DNA of 64,000 bases from Phocaeicola intestinalis (lineage in GTDB: Bacteria; Bacteroidota; Bacteroidia; Bacteroidales; Bacteroidaceae): positions 52,501 to 116,500 of the forward strand of contig NZ_JACSPP010000006.1 in NCBI RefSeq assembly GCF_014837065.1. The letters are read 5' to 3'. The position numbers and the translations under genes were made by a program. Shown piece by piece: positions 56,444 through 64,000 of this stretch; the stretch's first letter is position 1, and the number at the start of each line of letters is the position of its first letter. The notes below the pieces were generated by a model. The model was not told the DNA's origin. It searched no databases and worked only from the letters and a program-made list of their open reading frames with translations.

Positions 56444-57207
56444 GACTGTCCGAGTTTAAGTTTGACCATAAGCTCTTCCGCAAGTTCCACCAGCCCGCTG
56501 CCTTCCAGTTGTCTGGCCGGAGGCGGCAGCAGCGTGCAACGGAAAAAGGCACGCTTGGCATGGGTAATCTCCTTTTCATAACGGCACAGGTCAGGAAGCG
56601 TGCTGTCGAGGACTGTCAGATGCAGCTCCCTCATGACTTCCGAATATGACTTGAGAATCTCCACATTGGTACGTTTTTTCAACTTGTTCCAGAAAAAGAA
56701 GATGTCCTTGAGCAACGGGGTATTTTCCATCTTCTTGATATGGTCAAGCACGGTCGTGGCAAAGGACAGTGTACTCTGCATCACAATCAGGTCCGGAACG
56801 GTGGGAGTAAGCACGTAGTCCATATTGACAATCGTTCGGAATACCCCGGTGGATTCTACCGTTCCGGGAAGATCCACGAAAATAAGGTCATAATCCCCGC
56901 TTGCCGCAATCGCATCAGCCGCTTCCCTTGCCTTTTCAGCGGTGGAGCCTACAATGGGATAAGCCTTTTTCTGCACTTGGTTCCACTGCTGTTTGATCAG
57001 TTGCCGGTAATAGGCGCTGTTGGAAACAGCCTTTTTGTCACGCTCCCTCATACGTACGAGACTGTGTTGGGGAGAGTCACAGTCAACGATAGCCACGTTC
57101 AGTCCCTTCTCGAAATGGAAGTAACTGGCAAGCACTACGGACAGGGCCGATTTCCCGACCCCTCCTTTCTGGTTGCTAATCGCAACGAACAAAGTTTCTT
57201 TACTCAT
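56440..57207 (-). CDS. traA: TraA, ParA-type ATPase
   Basis: 255 residues. Deviant Walker A motif NQKGGVGKSAL (residues 12-22), FVDLPGT as Walker B-like region. ParA/MinD family ATPase; with TraB/TraC it could position the element or relaxosome. First gene of the leftward tra operon. Confidence 0.88.
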   Translation of the reverse strand: MSKETLFVAISNQKGGVGKSALSVVLASYFHFEKGLNVAIVDCDSPQHSLVRMRERDKKAVSNSAYYRQLIKQQWNQVQKKAYPIVGSTAEKAREAADAIAASGDYDLIFVDLPGTVESTGVFRTIVNMDYVLTPTVPDLIVMQSTLSFATTVLDHIKKMENTPLLKDIFFFWNKLKKRTNVEILKSYSEVMRELHLTVLDSTLPDLCRYEKEITHAKRAFFRCTLLPPPARQLEGSGLVELAEELMVKLKLGQS

Positions 57208-57600
57208 AAGTCTTTCTTTTTAATTGTTATTGAATAAATACCGGTGTCATCCACTAATCCGTGAATCCGCAGACGTTTCTTTCCAACCATCCGAATCCGC
57301 ATCCATTAACGGTATCATCCAGTGTCATAACCTTTGATGCTACTGTTACCGCATCTTTCCGACATCGCTTCCATCCGCGGTCTGTCTGTTGGTCATGACA
57401 ATCCGTCAACGGTCCCGTCCGATATTGCTTCCATCATCCCAACCGTTACCGGAATCATCGGATAACATGACCATTATTCCGCTATCAGAAGGCCGGTTGC
57501 AACCGTCCGCACTGCAAATAAAAGGGGATTTTCCCGAATGATCACCATCATCCGGAGACGGTGACGACCCTTGTCACCGTATGACATCTTGTTACATATA
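57208..57600. other. Intergenic region between traA and mobA, left part
   Basis: No gene seen. It is rich in short repeats of the type CCATCCG / CATCCG and GTTACCG, which recur at irregular spacing (for example around 57285, 57370, 57440 and 57550) and could bind a DNA-packing or partition protein. It also has to hold the traA promoter, which was not resolved. Confidence 0.45.
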
Positions 57601-57608
57601 ATCCACTG

Positions 57609-57639
57609 TTTTACAGATAAATATACCGCTGTAACTTTG
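57609..57639 (+). promoter_or_regulatory. mobABC promoter
   Basis: TAACTTTG at 57632-57639 is a perfect -7 box, with TTTT at the -33 position 19 bp upstream. The transcript would start near 57646 and run through the hairpins before mobA. Confidence 0.6.
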
Positions 57640-57700
57640 CCACCAACAACGGAATGGATACCGGATGGAGCTATCCCGAAGCCGAAGAATGAGGCTGAAG

Positions 57701-57816
57701 GTCAAAACTCAATTTGACTTCAGGCAAATTCATGTTCAAGCGAACATAGCAAGTTGTGTTTTGGGCAGCCCGAAATGATTCGGGCATCCCAAAACAAACT
57801 TGCCACTCGCCTGAAG
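57701..57816. other. Probable oriT: branched inverted-repeat structure
   Basis: GTCAAA/TTTGAC hairpin (57701-57718), then an outer stem CTTCAGGC/GCCTGAAG (57718/57809) enclosing two hairpins: ATGTTC-aagc-GAACAT, and a long one (57749-57803) of GCAAGTT/AACTTGC, TGTTTTGGG/CCCAAAACA and GCCCGAA/TTCGGGC. Situated directly before mobA, where the CTnDOT oriT lies. The nick site itself was not identified. Confidence 0.65.
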
Positions 57817-57880
57817 GCTCGGGAGGGATTTCCTCCAAAGTCGGAAATCCATGACGTAAAATCAGAAACAGAAAATCTCA

Positions 57881-58351
57881 ATGCGTATGGAAGAAAACAG
57901 TAAAAGAAGAACAAGAAGAAGCACGGGCAGAAAACCGAAGACCGACCCGGCAGTATTCCGCTACGGTATCAAACTGACTTCGGAAGAGAACGGAAATTTC
58001 GAGCTGCTGTTTGAAAAATCCGGGATGAAACAACGGGCAAGATTCATCAAGGCGATGATTTTCGGACGTGAAATGAAGGTCGTCAGAATCGACAAGGCTG
58101 CGATGGACTACTATATCAGACTTACAAATTTCTATCACCAGTTCCAGGCCATTGGCAACAACTACAACCAGACTGTTAAGGCAGTCAAGTCCAATTTCGG
58201 CGAGAAACGGGCGTTCGCCCTGCTCCGCAATCTGGAAAAGGCCACCATCGACCTGGTGGTGCTGAGCAAGCGGATCATCATGCTTACCCGGGAGTTCGAG
58301 GAGGAATACCTTATAAAAAGAAAGAAGGAGGAACAGCAGAATGGTGGCTAA
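57881..58351 (+). CDS. mobA: Mobilization protein MobA (relaxosome accessory, RHH-like)
   Basis: 156 residues, N-terminus very basic (KRRTRRSTGRKPKTD), followed by a ribbon-helix-helix-like segment (FRYGIKLTSEENGNFELLFE) and helices with FYHQFQAIGNNYNQTVKAV, typical of MobC/MbeC-type relaxosome accessory proteins. In CTnDOT nomenclature this is MobA. Overlaps mobB by 11 bp. Confidence 0.85.
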   Translation: MRMEENSKRRTRRSTGRKPKTDPAVFRYGIKLTSEENGNFELLFEKSGMKQRARFIKAMIFGREMKVVRIDKAAMDYYIRLTNFYHQFQAIGNNYNQTVKAVKSNFGEKRAFALLRNLEKATIDLVVLSKRIIMLTREFEEEYLIKRKKEEQQNGG

Positions 58352-59594
58352 GATCAACAGGGGTGTATCACTCTACGGGGCGGTCATCTACAACCAGCGT
58401 AAAGTGGATGAGGCAACCGCCCGTATCATCGCGGGCAACCGCATGATTACCGACCTCACCGGAAATCCCCACAATGTCATGCAGCAGACGCTATGGGCTT
58501 TCGAGAGCTACCTCGCCGCCAACAGGAACACGGAGAAGCCGGTGCTGCATATCTCCCTGAACCCATCGGCGGACGACCGCCTCACGGACGGGCAGTTCGC
58601 GGAACTGGCACGCGAGTACATGCGGAAAATGGGCTACAGCGACCAGCCCTACATCGTCTATCTGCACGAGGACATCGGCCGCAGGCATGTCCATATTGTC
58701 TCCACCTGCGTGAAGGAGAACGGCGAGAAAATCAGTGACGCATACGAATGGAATCGTTCGATGAAAGCCTGCCGGGAACTGGAAAACAGATTCGGACTCA
58801 AGCCTGTGGCTGACAAGCGGAACGAACTGCTGGAACCGTATCTCAAGAAGGCGGACTACCGGGACGGGGACGTGAAACGTCAGGTCGGCAATATCCTCAA
58901 AAGTGTGTTCACCGCCTACCGCTTCCAGACATTCGGGGAGTTCAGTGCCATGCTCTCATGCTTCAACATCGAGGCCAAACAGGTTCGGGGAGAATTTGAA
59001 GGCTCACCCTACAACGGTATCGTATATACCCTGACGGACGATGCGGGCGGGCCGGTATGCACGCCCATCAAGTCTTCGCTCATCGGCAAGCGCTTCGGCT
59101 ACGAAGGGATAGAAAAAAGGATTGCCGTCAATGTCCGAGATTTCAGAAACCGGAAGTGGCAGCCGAAAATCCATGATGCCGTCACGCTGGCCAGGCACGG
59201 CTGCCGAGGAAACCGGGAAGATTTCATCCGGCTGCTCGGGGAAAAGGGCATTGACGTGGTGTTCAGGGAAAACGAGGAAGGCCGTATCTACGGCGTGACC
59301 TTCATAGACCACAGAAACCGTGAGGTATATAACGGTTCCCGTCTGGGCAAGGAGTTTTCCGCCAACGCCTTCGAACAGCTTTTTAACAGGCCGCAGGAAT
59401 TTCCGGAGCCGGAATCCACCGGACAATATACCTCCACACGGGAGAGCCTTTCCGACAACATGGAAAGCGCCATCGAGCAGGCTTTCGGAATATTCAGTCC
59501 CGACATCAACGGGCCGGACCCACAGGAGGAGGCACTCGCCCGCAGACTACAACGCAAGAAAAAGAAGAAACGCCGTTCACGCGGCATATCCTGA
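58341..59594 (+). CDS. mobB: Relaxase MobB
   Basis: 417 residues. Relaxase motif III HEDIGRRHVHIV (about residues 109-120) with the two metal-binding histidines, and an N-terminal Tyr (YGAVIYNQRKV) as nicking candidate. It nicks oriT and stays bound to the 5' end of the transferred strand. C-terminal end highly basic (RRLQRKKKKKRRSRG). Preceded by mobA with overlap, followed by mobC after 34 bp. Confidence 0.92.
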   Translation: MVAKINRGVSLYGAVIYNQRKVDEATARIIAGNRMITDLTGNPHNVMQQTLWAFESYLAANRNTEKPVLHISLNPSADDRLTDGQFAELAREYMRKMGYSDQPYIVYLHEDIGRRHVHIVSTCVKENGEKISDAYEWNRSMKACRELENRFGLKPVADKRNELLEPYLKKADYRDGDVKRQVGNILKSVFTAYRFQTFGEFSAMLSCFNIEAKQVRGEFEGSPYNGIVYTLTDDAGGPVCTPIKSSLIGKRFGYEGIEKRIAVNVRDFRNRKWQPKIHDAVTLARHGCRGNREDFIRLLGEKGIDVVFRENEEGRIYGVTFIDHRNREVYNGSRLGKEFSANAFEQLFNRPQEFPEPESTGQYTSTRESLSDNMESAIEQAFGIFSPDINGPDPQEEALARRLQRKKKKKRRSRGIS

Positions 59595-59628
59595 TTGTCA
59601 ATTACCAACCATCAAAATTTTTACAGTT

Positions 59629-61662
59629 ATGCAACAAGAAGATGATTTGAGAGGACTGGCCAAGGTCATGGAGTTCATGCGTGCCATTTCCATCGTGTTT
59701 ATTGTAATCCATGTCTACTGGTTCTGCTACAGCGCATTCGTGGGCATGGGTATCAACATCGGAGTCGTGGACAGGATTCTGCTGAACTTCCAGAGGACGG
59801 CAGGACTGTTCAGCAACCTGCTTGTGACGAAAGTGTTCGCCTTCATATTCCTGGGACTTTCGTGTCTGGGTACGAAAGGTGTCAAGAACCAGAAGATGAC
59901 GTGGCGGAAAATATACGCCGCCTTCCTCGGCGGCATCGTCCTATTCTTCATGAACTGGTGGATGCTTGACCTGCCGTTCAATACGACAGTGAACGCTACC
60001 GTATATACGCTGACGCTCACCATAGGCTACATTCTCCTGCTCATGTCGGGAATATGGATCAGCCGTATGCTGAAACACAACCTCATGGAAGACGTGTTCA
60101 ACACCGCCAACGAAAGTTTCATGCAGGAAACAAGGCTTATGGAAAACGAGTATTCCGTCAACCTGCCCACGAAATTTGTCTATCAGGGCAAGGAATGGGA
60201 CGGCTGGATCAATATCGTAAACCCGTTCCGAGCCTCTATCGTACTGGGAACACCGGGCTCCGGAAAGAGCTATGCCGTGGTGAACAACTACATCAAACAG
60301 CAAATCGAGAAATCCTTTGCCATGTATATCTATGACTACAAGTTTCCGGACCTCTCGGAGATAGCCTACAACCATCTGCTCAAGCACAGACAACATTACA
60401 AGGTCAAGCCGGAATTCTACGTCATCAATTTCGACGACCCTAGACGCAGCCACCGCTGCAATCCCATCAATCCAAGATTCATGGCGGACATATCGGATGC
60501 CTATGAGTCAGCTTACACGATAATGCTCAATTTGAACAAGACCTGGATACAGAAACAGGGTGATTTTTTCGTGGAGTCACCGATTATCCTGCTTGCCGCA
60601 ATCATCTGGTATTTGCGGATTTACAAGGACGGAAAGTATTGCACGTTCCCTCATGCGATCGAATTTCTTAACAAGCCGTATGCCGATATCTTCACGATTC
60701 TTACCTCTTATCCGTCCCTCGAAAACTATCTTTCCCCCTTTATGGACGCATGGCAAGGTGGAGCTCAAGACCAGCTCCAGGGCCAGATAGCAAGTGCGAA
60801 AATCCCTCTTTCGCGAATGATCTCGCCACAGCTTTACTGGGTGATGACGGGAGACGATTTCACGCTGGATTTGAACAATCCCGAACACCCCAAAATCCTC
60901 TGCGTGGGCAATAATCCGGACAGGCAGAATATCTATTCGGCGGCTCTCGGCCTGTACAATTCGCGCATCGTCAAATTGGTGAACAAGAAAGGACAACTGA
61001 AAAGTTCCATCATCATCGACGAGCTTCCGACCATCTATTTCCGTGGTATCGACAACCTGATTGCGACCGCCCGAAGCAACAAGGTGGCCGTCTGTCTCGG
61101 CTTCCAGGACTTCTCGCAGCTTGCACGTGACTACGGCGACAAGGAGGCGAAGGTTATCCAGAACACGGTGGGCAATATCTTCAGCGGACAGGTGGTCGGA
61201 GAAACGGCAAAATCATTGTCGGAACGGTTCGGCAAGATTCTCCAGCAGCGGCAGTCCATATCCATCAACCGTCAGGACACTTCGACTTCCATCAACACGC
61301 AGCTTGATTCCCTGATACCCGCTTCCAAGATAGCCAATCTTTCGCAGGGTACATTCGTTGGCAGCGTGGCAGACAATTTCGGGGAAGAGATAGAGCAGAA
61401 GATTTTCCATGCCCGCATCATCGTGGACAGCGCGAAAGTGTCGGAAGAGATGAAAGCCTACAAGAAAATTCCTGTCATCAACGAGTTCAGGGACGCAGAC
61501 GGAAACGACATCATGCAGCAACAGATTGACCGCAACTACTCGCAGATAAAGGCGGACGTGTTGCAGATAATAGAGGATGAGATAACACGCATAAAAAATG
61601 ATCCGGAACTGAGACACCTCATCCCGCAGCAGGAGGAAGAAGAGAACAATGACGGAGAATAA
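59629..61662 (+). CDS. mobC: Coupling protein MobC (VirD4/TraG type)
   Basis: 677 residues from the ATG at 59629. Several N-terminal membrane helices (for example IVFIVIHVYWFCYSAF and IYAAFLGGIVLFFMNWWM), Walker A LGTPGSGKSYAVV (about 206-218), Walker B-like IIIDELPT, and the motif LGFQDFSQLARDYG. Type IV coupling protein that links the relaxosome to the transfer channel. Confidence 0.92.
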   Translation: MQQEDDLRGLAKVMEFMRAISIVFIVIHVYWFCYSAFVGMGINIGVVDRILLNFQRTAGLFSNLLVTKVFAFIFLGLSCLGTKGVKNQKMTWRKIYAAFLGGIVLFFMNWWMLDLPFNTTVNATVYTLTLTIGYILLLMSGIWISRMLKHNLMEDVFNTANESFMQETRLMENEYSVNLPTKFVYQGKEWDGWINIVNPFRASIVLGTPGSGKSYAVVNNYIKQQIEKSFAMYIYDYKFPDLSEIAYNHLLKHRQHYKVKPEFYVINFDDPRRSHRCNPINPRFMADISDAYESAYTIMLNLNKTWIQKQGDFFVESPIILLAAIIWYLRIYKDGKYCTFPHAIEFLNKPYADIFTILTSYPSLENYLSPFMDAWQGGAQDQLQGQIASAKIPLSRMISPQLYWVMTGDDFTLDLNNPEHPKILCVGNNPDRQNIYSAALGLYNSRIVKLVNKKGQLKSSIIIDELPTIYFRGIDNLIATARSNKVAVCLGFQDFSQLARDYGDKEAKVIQNTVGNIFSGQVVGETAKSLSERFGKILQQRQSISINRQDTSTSINTQLDSLIPASKIANLSQGTFVGSVADNFGEEIEQKIFHARIIVDSAKVSEEMKAYKKIPVINEFRDADGNDIMQQQIDRNYSQIKADVLQIIEDEITRIKNDPELRHLIPQQEEEENNDGE

Positions 61663-61681
61663 AGGAAAAAGGAGACCGCTG

Positions 61682-61861
61682 TTTTATTTCCGCCTGCAAA
61701 GGTCGTCCCGTGCCCGCTGGATTGTGCAAGGCCGGGCCCCTCCGTGGTTTGCTGAAAAAATCATCCTCGCCGGGGGCTCCGGTATTTTTTCGCAAAGCCT
61801 TGCGCAATCCGGCACGGGACAGAAAGGCAGGCAAGAAATAAAATACCGGCTTGACAAGCCG
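61682..61861 (+). promoter_or_regulatory. Structured ICE element copy 5
   Basis: Stems: TTTTATTT/AAATAAAA (61682/61836), GCCTGC/GCAGGC, GTCCCGTGCC/GGCACGGGAC, GGATTG/CAATCC, GCAAGGC/GCCTTGC, GAAAAAAT/ATTTTTTC. Invariant AAAATCATCCTCGC. The minus-strand box here is GACCTTTG (61697-61704), one base off TAnnTTTG. Followed by CGGCTT-gac-AAGCCG (61847-61861). Confidence 0.85.
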
Positions 61862-61880
61862 CAGATGTCTAACTCAAAAA

Positions 61881-62147
61881 ATGAAAAATATGAGCAGAAG
61901 CAACTTCACCCCGATGGAAAGATTCCATGAGATTCTAAACGGACACGGACTACAGGCCATGAACATAGGTACAAACCATATCCGTATCTTCAGGGACGGA
62001 CGGAAAATGTTCGACTACTATCCGTTGAGGATGAAACTCTTCGACTACCACAACTGGTACCAGCTTACCTATCCATCCTTCGGCAATGGCGACGGAAAAT
62101 GGGAACAGGAACTTCAGGAGATAATCGGCAGACTTTCCGCCGCATAA
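61881..62147 (+). CDS. Small hypothetical protein
   Basis: 88 residues from the ATG at 61881 (or 85 from 61890). Aromatic and basic (RIFRDGRKMFDYYPLRMKLF). Not recognised. First gene after element copy 5. Confidence 0.55.
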   Translation: MKNMSRSNFTPMERFHEILNGHGLQAMNIGTNHIRIFRDGRKMFDYYPLRMKLFDYHNWYQLTYPSFGNGDGKWEQELQEIIGRLSAA

Positions 62148-62157
62148 ACGGTATGCT

Positions 62158-62409
62158 ATGGCAGCGCACATGAAACAGACGGAATGGGACAACATTCCCG
62201 AATGGGCCATATATGCCCTGGAATACGGAACGGAAGAGGACGGCAGCCTGAACGAAGAGGAACGGGCTATGATTGATAAGTTTGTCGGCACACATTTCCC
62301 GAAAGGATACACGATGAGCGTGGACTGGGACGCCTGCAACGAGTTTGACCGCTATCCCGCATTTGGAGAGCCTTGCAAGACCTGCAAGGTTCTTTTTGTT
62401 TCACCATAA
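62158..62409 (+). CDS. Small hypothetical protein
   Basis: 83 residues, 10 bp after the previous gene. Acidic, with WDNIPEWAIYALEYGTEEDG and a C-terminal CKTCKV. Not assigned to a family with confidence. Confidence 0.55.
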   Translation: MAAHMKQTEWDNIPEWAIYALEYGTEEDGSLNEEERAMIDKFVGTHFPKGYTMSVDWDACNEFDRYPAFGEPCKTCKVLFVSP

Positions 62410-62421
62410 ATACACAGAAAA

Positions 62422-62919
62422 ATGAAAAGAATGACACTGAGCGAATATCTCGCTGTTCCCGAAAATTACCGGGGAGTATGGACTACCGAACGGTGGGACA
62501 TTCCCGATTGGGAAAACTTGAGAAAAAGCCACATGGGAAAACGTACCCTGATGGTATATGACAGAGGCACGTGCCTGCTTGTCGAGGGGCTGAGTCTTGA
62601 AATCGTGGATGACAGTTCCTGGAAGAAGCCGGAGGAAATCAAGAAGGAAATCCGTGAAAAATATCAGGAGTACCGTAATGAAAAGGAACATGAACCGCAT
62701 TTCCTCGAATGCGTCATACGCTGGAACGATACCTTGGAGACACTGGAAACAAGAATAGCCCTGGACATGGATTCCGATACGGAAATGGATGATGAAATCT
62801 TCTTCTACTGCGATACTCTGGACAGCCTGCTGTCGCTGGCTGACAAAAGCGGGGAAGATTTTGTCATAGCCGGATGTTTCGGATTCGGTGAATATGAAGA
62901 ACTGTTACAGACAACATAA
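62422..62919 (+). CDS. Hypothetical acidic protein
   Basis: 165 residues, 12 bp after the previous gene. Acidic C-terminal half (LDMDSDTEMDDEIFFYCD). N-terminal YRGVWTTERWDIPDWENL. Not recognised; DNA mimicry is a possibility without proof. Confidence 0.5.
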   Translation: MKRMTLSEYLAVPENYRGVWTTERWDIPDWENLRKSHMGKRTLMVYDRGTCLLVEGLSLEIVDDSSWKKPEEIKKEIREKYQEYRNEKEHEPHFLECVIRWNDTLETLETRIALDMDSDTEMDDEIFFYCDTLDSLLSLADKSGEDFVIAGCFGFGEYEELLQTT

Positions 62920-62931
62920 AAATGAATGAAT

Positions 62932-63211
62932 ATGATAATCAAATGTCAGGAACACTATAACAAGGTGGTGGAATACGCAAAAAGTATCGGAGACAATACC
63001 TTACAACAATGCATCGAACGATTGCAACAGTGGGAAAAGAACTCGAACGGGAAATATGAAATTGAACTCTACCGGGACTTCGCACCCCATTCGTTCGGAT
63101 TCGCCGAAAGAACTCCCGACGGACGGACTGGAGTCGTCGGAGGGGTACTCTATCATGGCAGACCGGACGAATCATACGCCGTGATGCTCAATCCGTTCCA
63201 TGGATGGAGCA
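62932..63211 (+). pseudogene. DUF4120 gene interrupted by IS66-family element
   Basis: The first 93 codons match the DUF4120 gene at 39628 along the whole length (YNKVVEYAKSIGDNTLQQC, APHSFGF, PFHGW). After PFHGWS the similarity stops exactly at the IS66 end (63212). The frame continues into the IS to 63441, but that part is not DUF4120. Only the last few codons are lost, so partial function is possible. Confidence 0.75.
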
Positions 63212-63238
63212 GTAAGCATTCTATTTTCCGCTACGACA

Positions 63239-63269
63239 ATTTTATCGGCTGTTTTTCAGCCGATAAAAT
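63239..63269. terminator. Terminator hairpin at the IS66 end
   Basis: ATTTTATCGGCTG (63239-63251) pairs perfectly with CAGCCGATAAAAT (63257-63269), with T/A-runs on both sides. Confidence 0.75.
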
Positions 63270-63298
63270 AAAAATGTCCGCAAGAAAATATTTTTGTT

Positions 63299-63925
63299 TT
63301 AACATTCCGATTTATAAAAACATGGCAGAAGAGCCTTCTTGTCGCAGTCCTTACCATGAAGAATACATTCAAACAAGTGTTTCAGGTAATCCTGAGGATC
63401 TATATCGTTCAACTTACAGCTTTCTATCAGAGAGAAGATGAATGCCGAGTTTTCTGCGGCTGCCTCACTTCCTATATTCATGCAGTTCTTAAGTAGCAGC
63501 TTTACAGGTTTCATTCTTTGCTCACAGAGGTTGTTCGAGATTTCCGCAGAACCGTCCTTTAGTATATTTCTCAGGGATTTCCACTGGTTTAACGTATAGT
63601 TTACTGCCTTTCTCATCAGTTCGTTAGCCATAATCTTCGCATCCTGCATCATCATGACCACCTTATGATGGATACGTTCAAGAATAGGTCCTGTAAGTTT
63701 AAGTCTTTTTCCCTTTATCTGCTCACCGCTGAGTTTCATTGTGCGGAACAGGTCTTCATTCCTGAATAAATCACCGATAGAATCTATTATGTCCATCGCC
63801 GTCCTGTCTGATGGCAAAGCATCAACCCACAACCTCCTGCAGTGCGTCCAGCATCCTATATGAAGCACCTTTGAGCCTTCTCCGTCATACATTCTGTAAA
63901 CCGTATATCCGTCTGTAGATATACC
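63299..63925 (-). pseudogene. IS66-family transposase, C-terminal part only
   Basis: The open frame covers about 209 codons up to 63925, where an in-frame TGA stands. It includes ISTDGYTVYRMYDGEG, then GCWTHCRRLWVDAL and NQWKSLRNILKDGSAEISNN, followed by CEQRMKPVKLLLKN, all C-terminal IS66 (DDE) motifs. The N-terminal half with the first catalytic Asp residues is missing; bases after 63925 do not continue the protein in any clear way, suggesting a frameshift or a second insertion. Confidence 0.7.
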
Positions 63926-64000
63926 TCAAATCCGCAACCTATAGGGTTTAGTGGGATTTTGCTTGCAAAGCGACAAAATTCATTTTATTGTACATATTTC

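Larger units (their letters stand above)
6500..64000. mobile_element. CTnDOT-family integrative conjugative element (left end and at least 57 kb)
   Basis: The left boundary is inferred near 6500 and the right end lies outside the window. The element holds an IntDOT-type integrase, an excision module (xis2c, xis2d, orf3, exc), tetQ-rteA-rteB, a full traA-traQ transfer operon, oriT and mobABC. Gene order follows the CTnDOT/CTnERL group. ermF and rteC are not present in the window. Base composition is mixed: the integrase-to-helicase part and the tra/cargo genes are GC-richer, while tetQ and its upstream region are distinctly AT-richer, which fits a composite history. Confidence 0.93.
63212..64000. 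mobile_element. IS66-family insertion sequence, partial
   Basis: The end starts with GTAAGC at 63212, as in IS66-family terminal repeats, and a transposase fragment follows on the minus strand. Target duplication would be the 8 bp 63204-63211; the other copy lies beyond the window. A hairpin at 63239-63269 shields the transposase gene. Confidence 0.75.

Noticed and set aside
20412..57771. Shared 13-mer TTTTGGGCAGCCC in the tetQ-upstream repeat and in the oriT hairpin
   Set aside because: In a 64-kb window many 13-base matches are expected by chance, and the surrounding sequences are unrelated.
26785..61861. Structured elements explained as MITEs or a CRISPR-like array
   Set aside because: MITE copies would share stem sequence; here stems differ with compensation. 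They are far apart and have no spacer pattern.

Overview
The window looks like a Bacteroidales gut commensal (Bacteroides or Phocaeicola type). Evidence: promoters of the TTTG / TAnnTTTG class, a PEP-linker OmpA porin, a SusD/PL29-style lipoprotein, and a complete tetQ-rteA-rteB / tra / mob set of the CTnDOT family. No rRNA, tRNA or CRISPR array was seen.

Bases 1-6500 are chromosome: the end of a flavodoxin-ferredoxin gene, mnmA, an OmpA-family protein, a tyrosine recombinase, a small unknown gene, and a DUF4988-like lipoprotein with a collagen-like Gly-X-Y stretch. The lipoprotein appears cut short by the left end of an integrative conjugative element (ICE), which occupies the rest of the window (about 6.5 to beyond 64 kb). 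The right end is not present.

ICE layout. 6.8-14 kb: IntDOT-type integrase, helix-turn-helix genes, xis2c-xis2d-orf3-exc excision module. 14-20.3 kb: DUF1896 gene and a giant methylase/helicase. 20.8-26.5 kb: tetQ-rteA-rteB with its translational attenuator. 26.8-42 kb: rightward cargo operons (DUF4121, DUF4942, methylase-helicase, an ArdA-like antirestriction protein, many small unknown acidic proteins, a J-domain protein, DUF4120, DUF3871, DUF1848). 42-57.2 kb: leftward traA to traQ plus a lysozyme. 57.2-61.7 kb: oriT region and mobA-mobB-mobC. 61.7-63.2 kb: another cargo operon, whose last gene is broken by an IS66-family element.

The most striking observation is a family of five structured elements of about 165 bp (near 26.8, 31.9, 39.5, 53.6 and 61.8 kb). 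All have the same orientation and each lies 30-60 bp before the first gene of a rightward operon. Their stems differ in sequence but keep pairing through compensatory changes, while a 14-base internal-loop sequence and an outward-facing Bacteroides -7 box (TACCTTTG on the minus strand, left arm) stay fixed. The geometry is that expected of a single-stranded-DNA promoter: if the minus strand enters a recipient and folds, transcription from the folded promoter would run into the adjacent operon. One of these operons begins with an ArdA-like antirestriction gene. This remains an inference; a cis-acting RNA is the main alternative.

How the parts work together (from known CTnDOT biology): tetracycline relieves tetQ attenuation and raises TetQ, RteA and RteB. 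RteB normally acts through RteC, which is not seen in this window, to switch on the excision genes. Xis2c/Xis2d/Exc and Int release the circle, MobA/B/C nick and pump it, and the Tra proteins build the channel.
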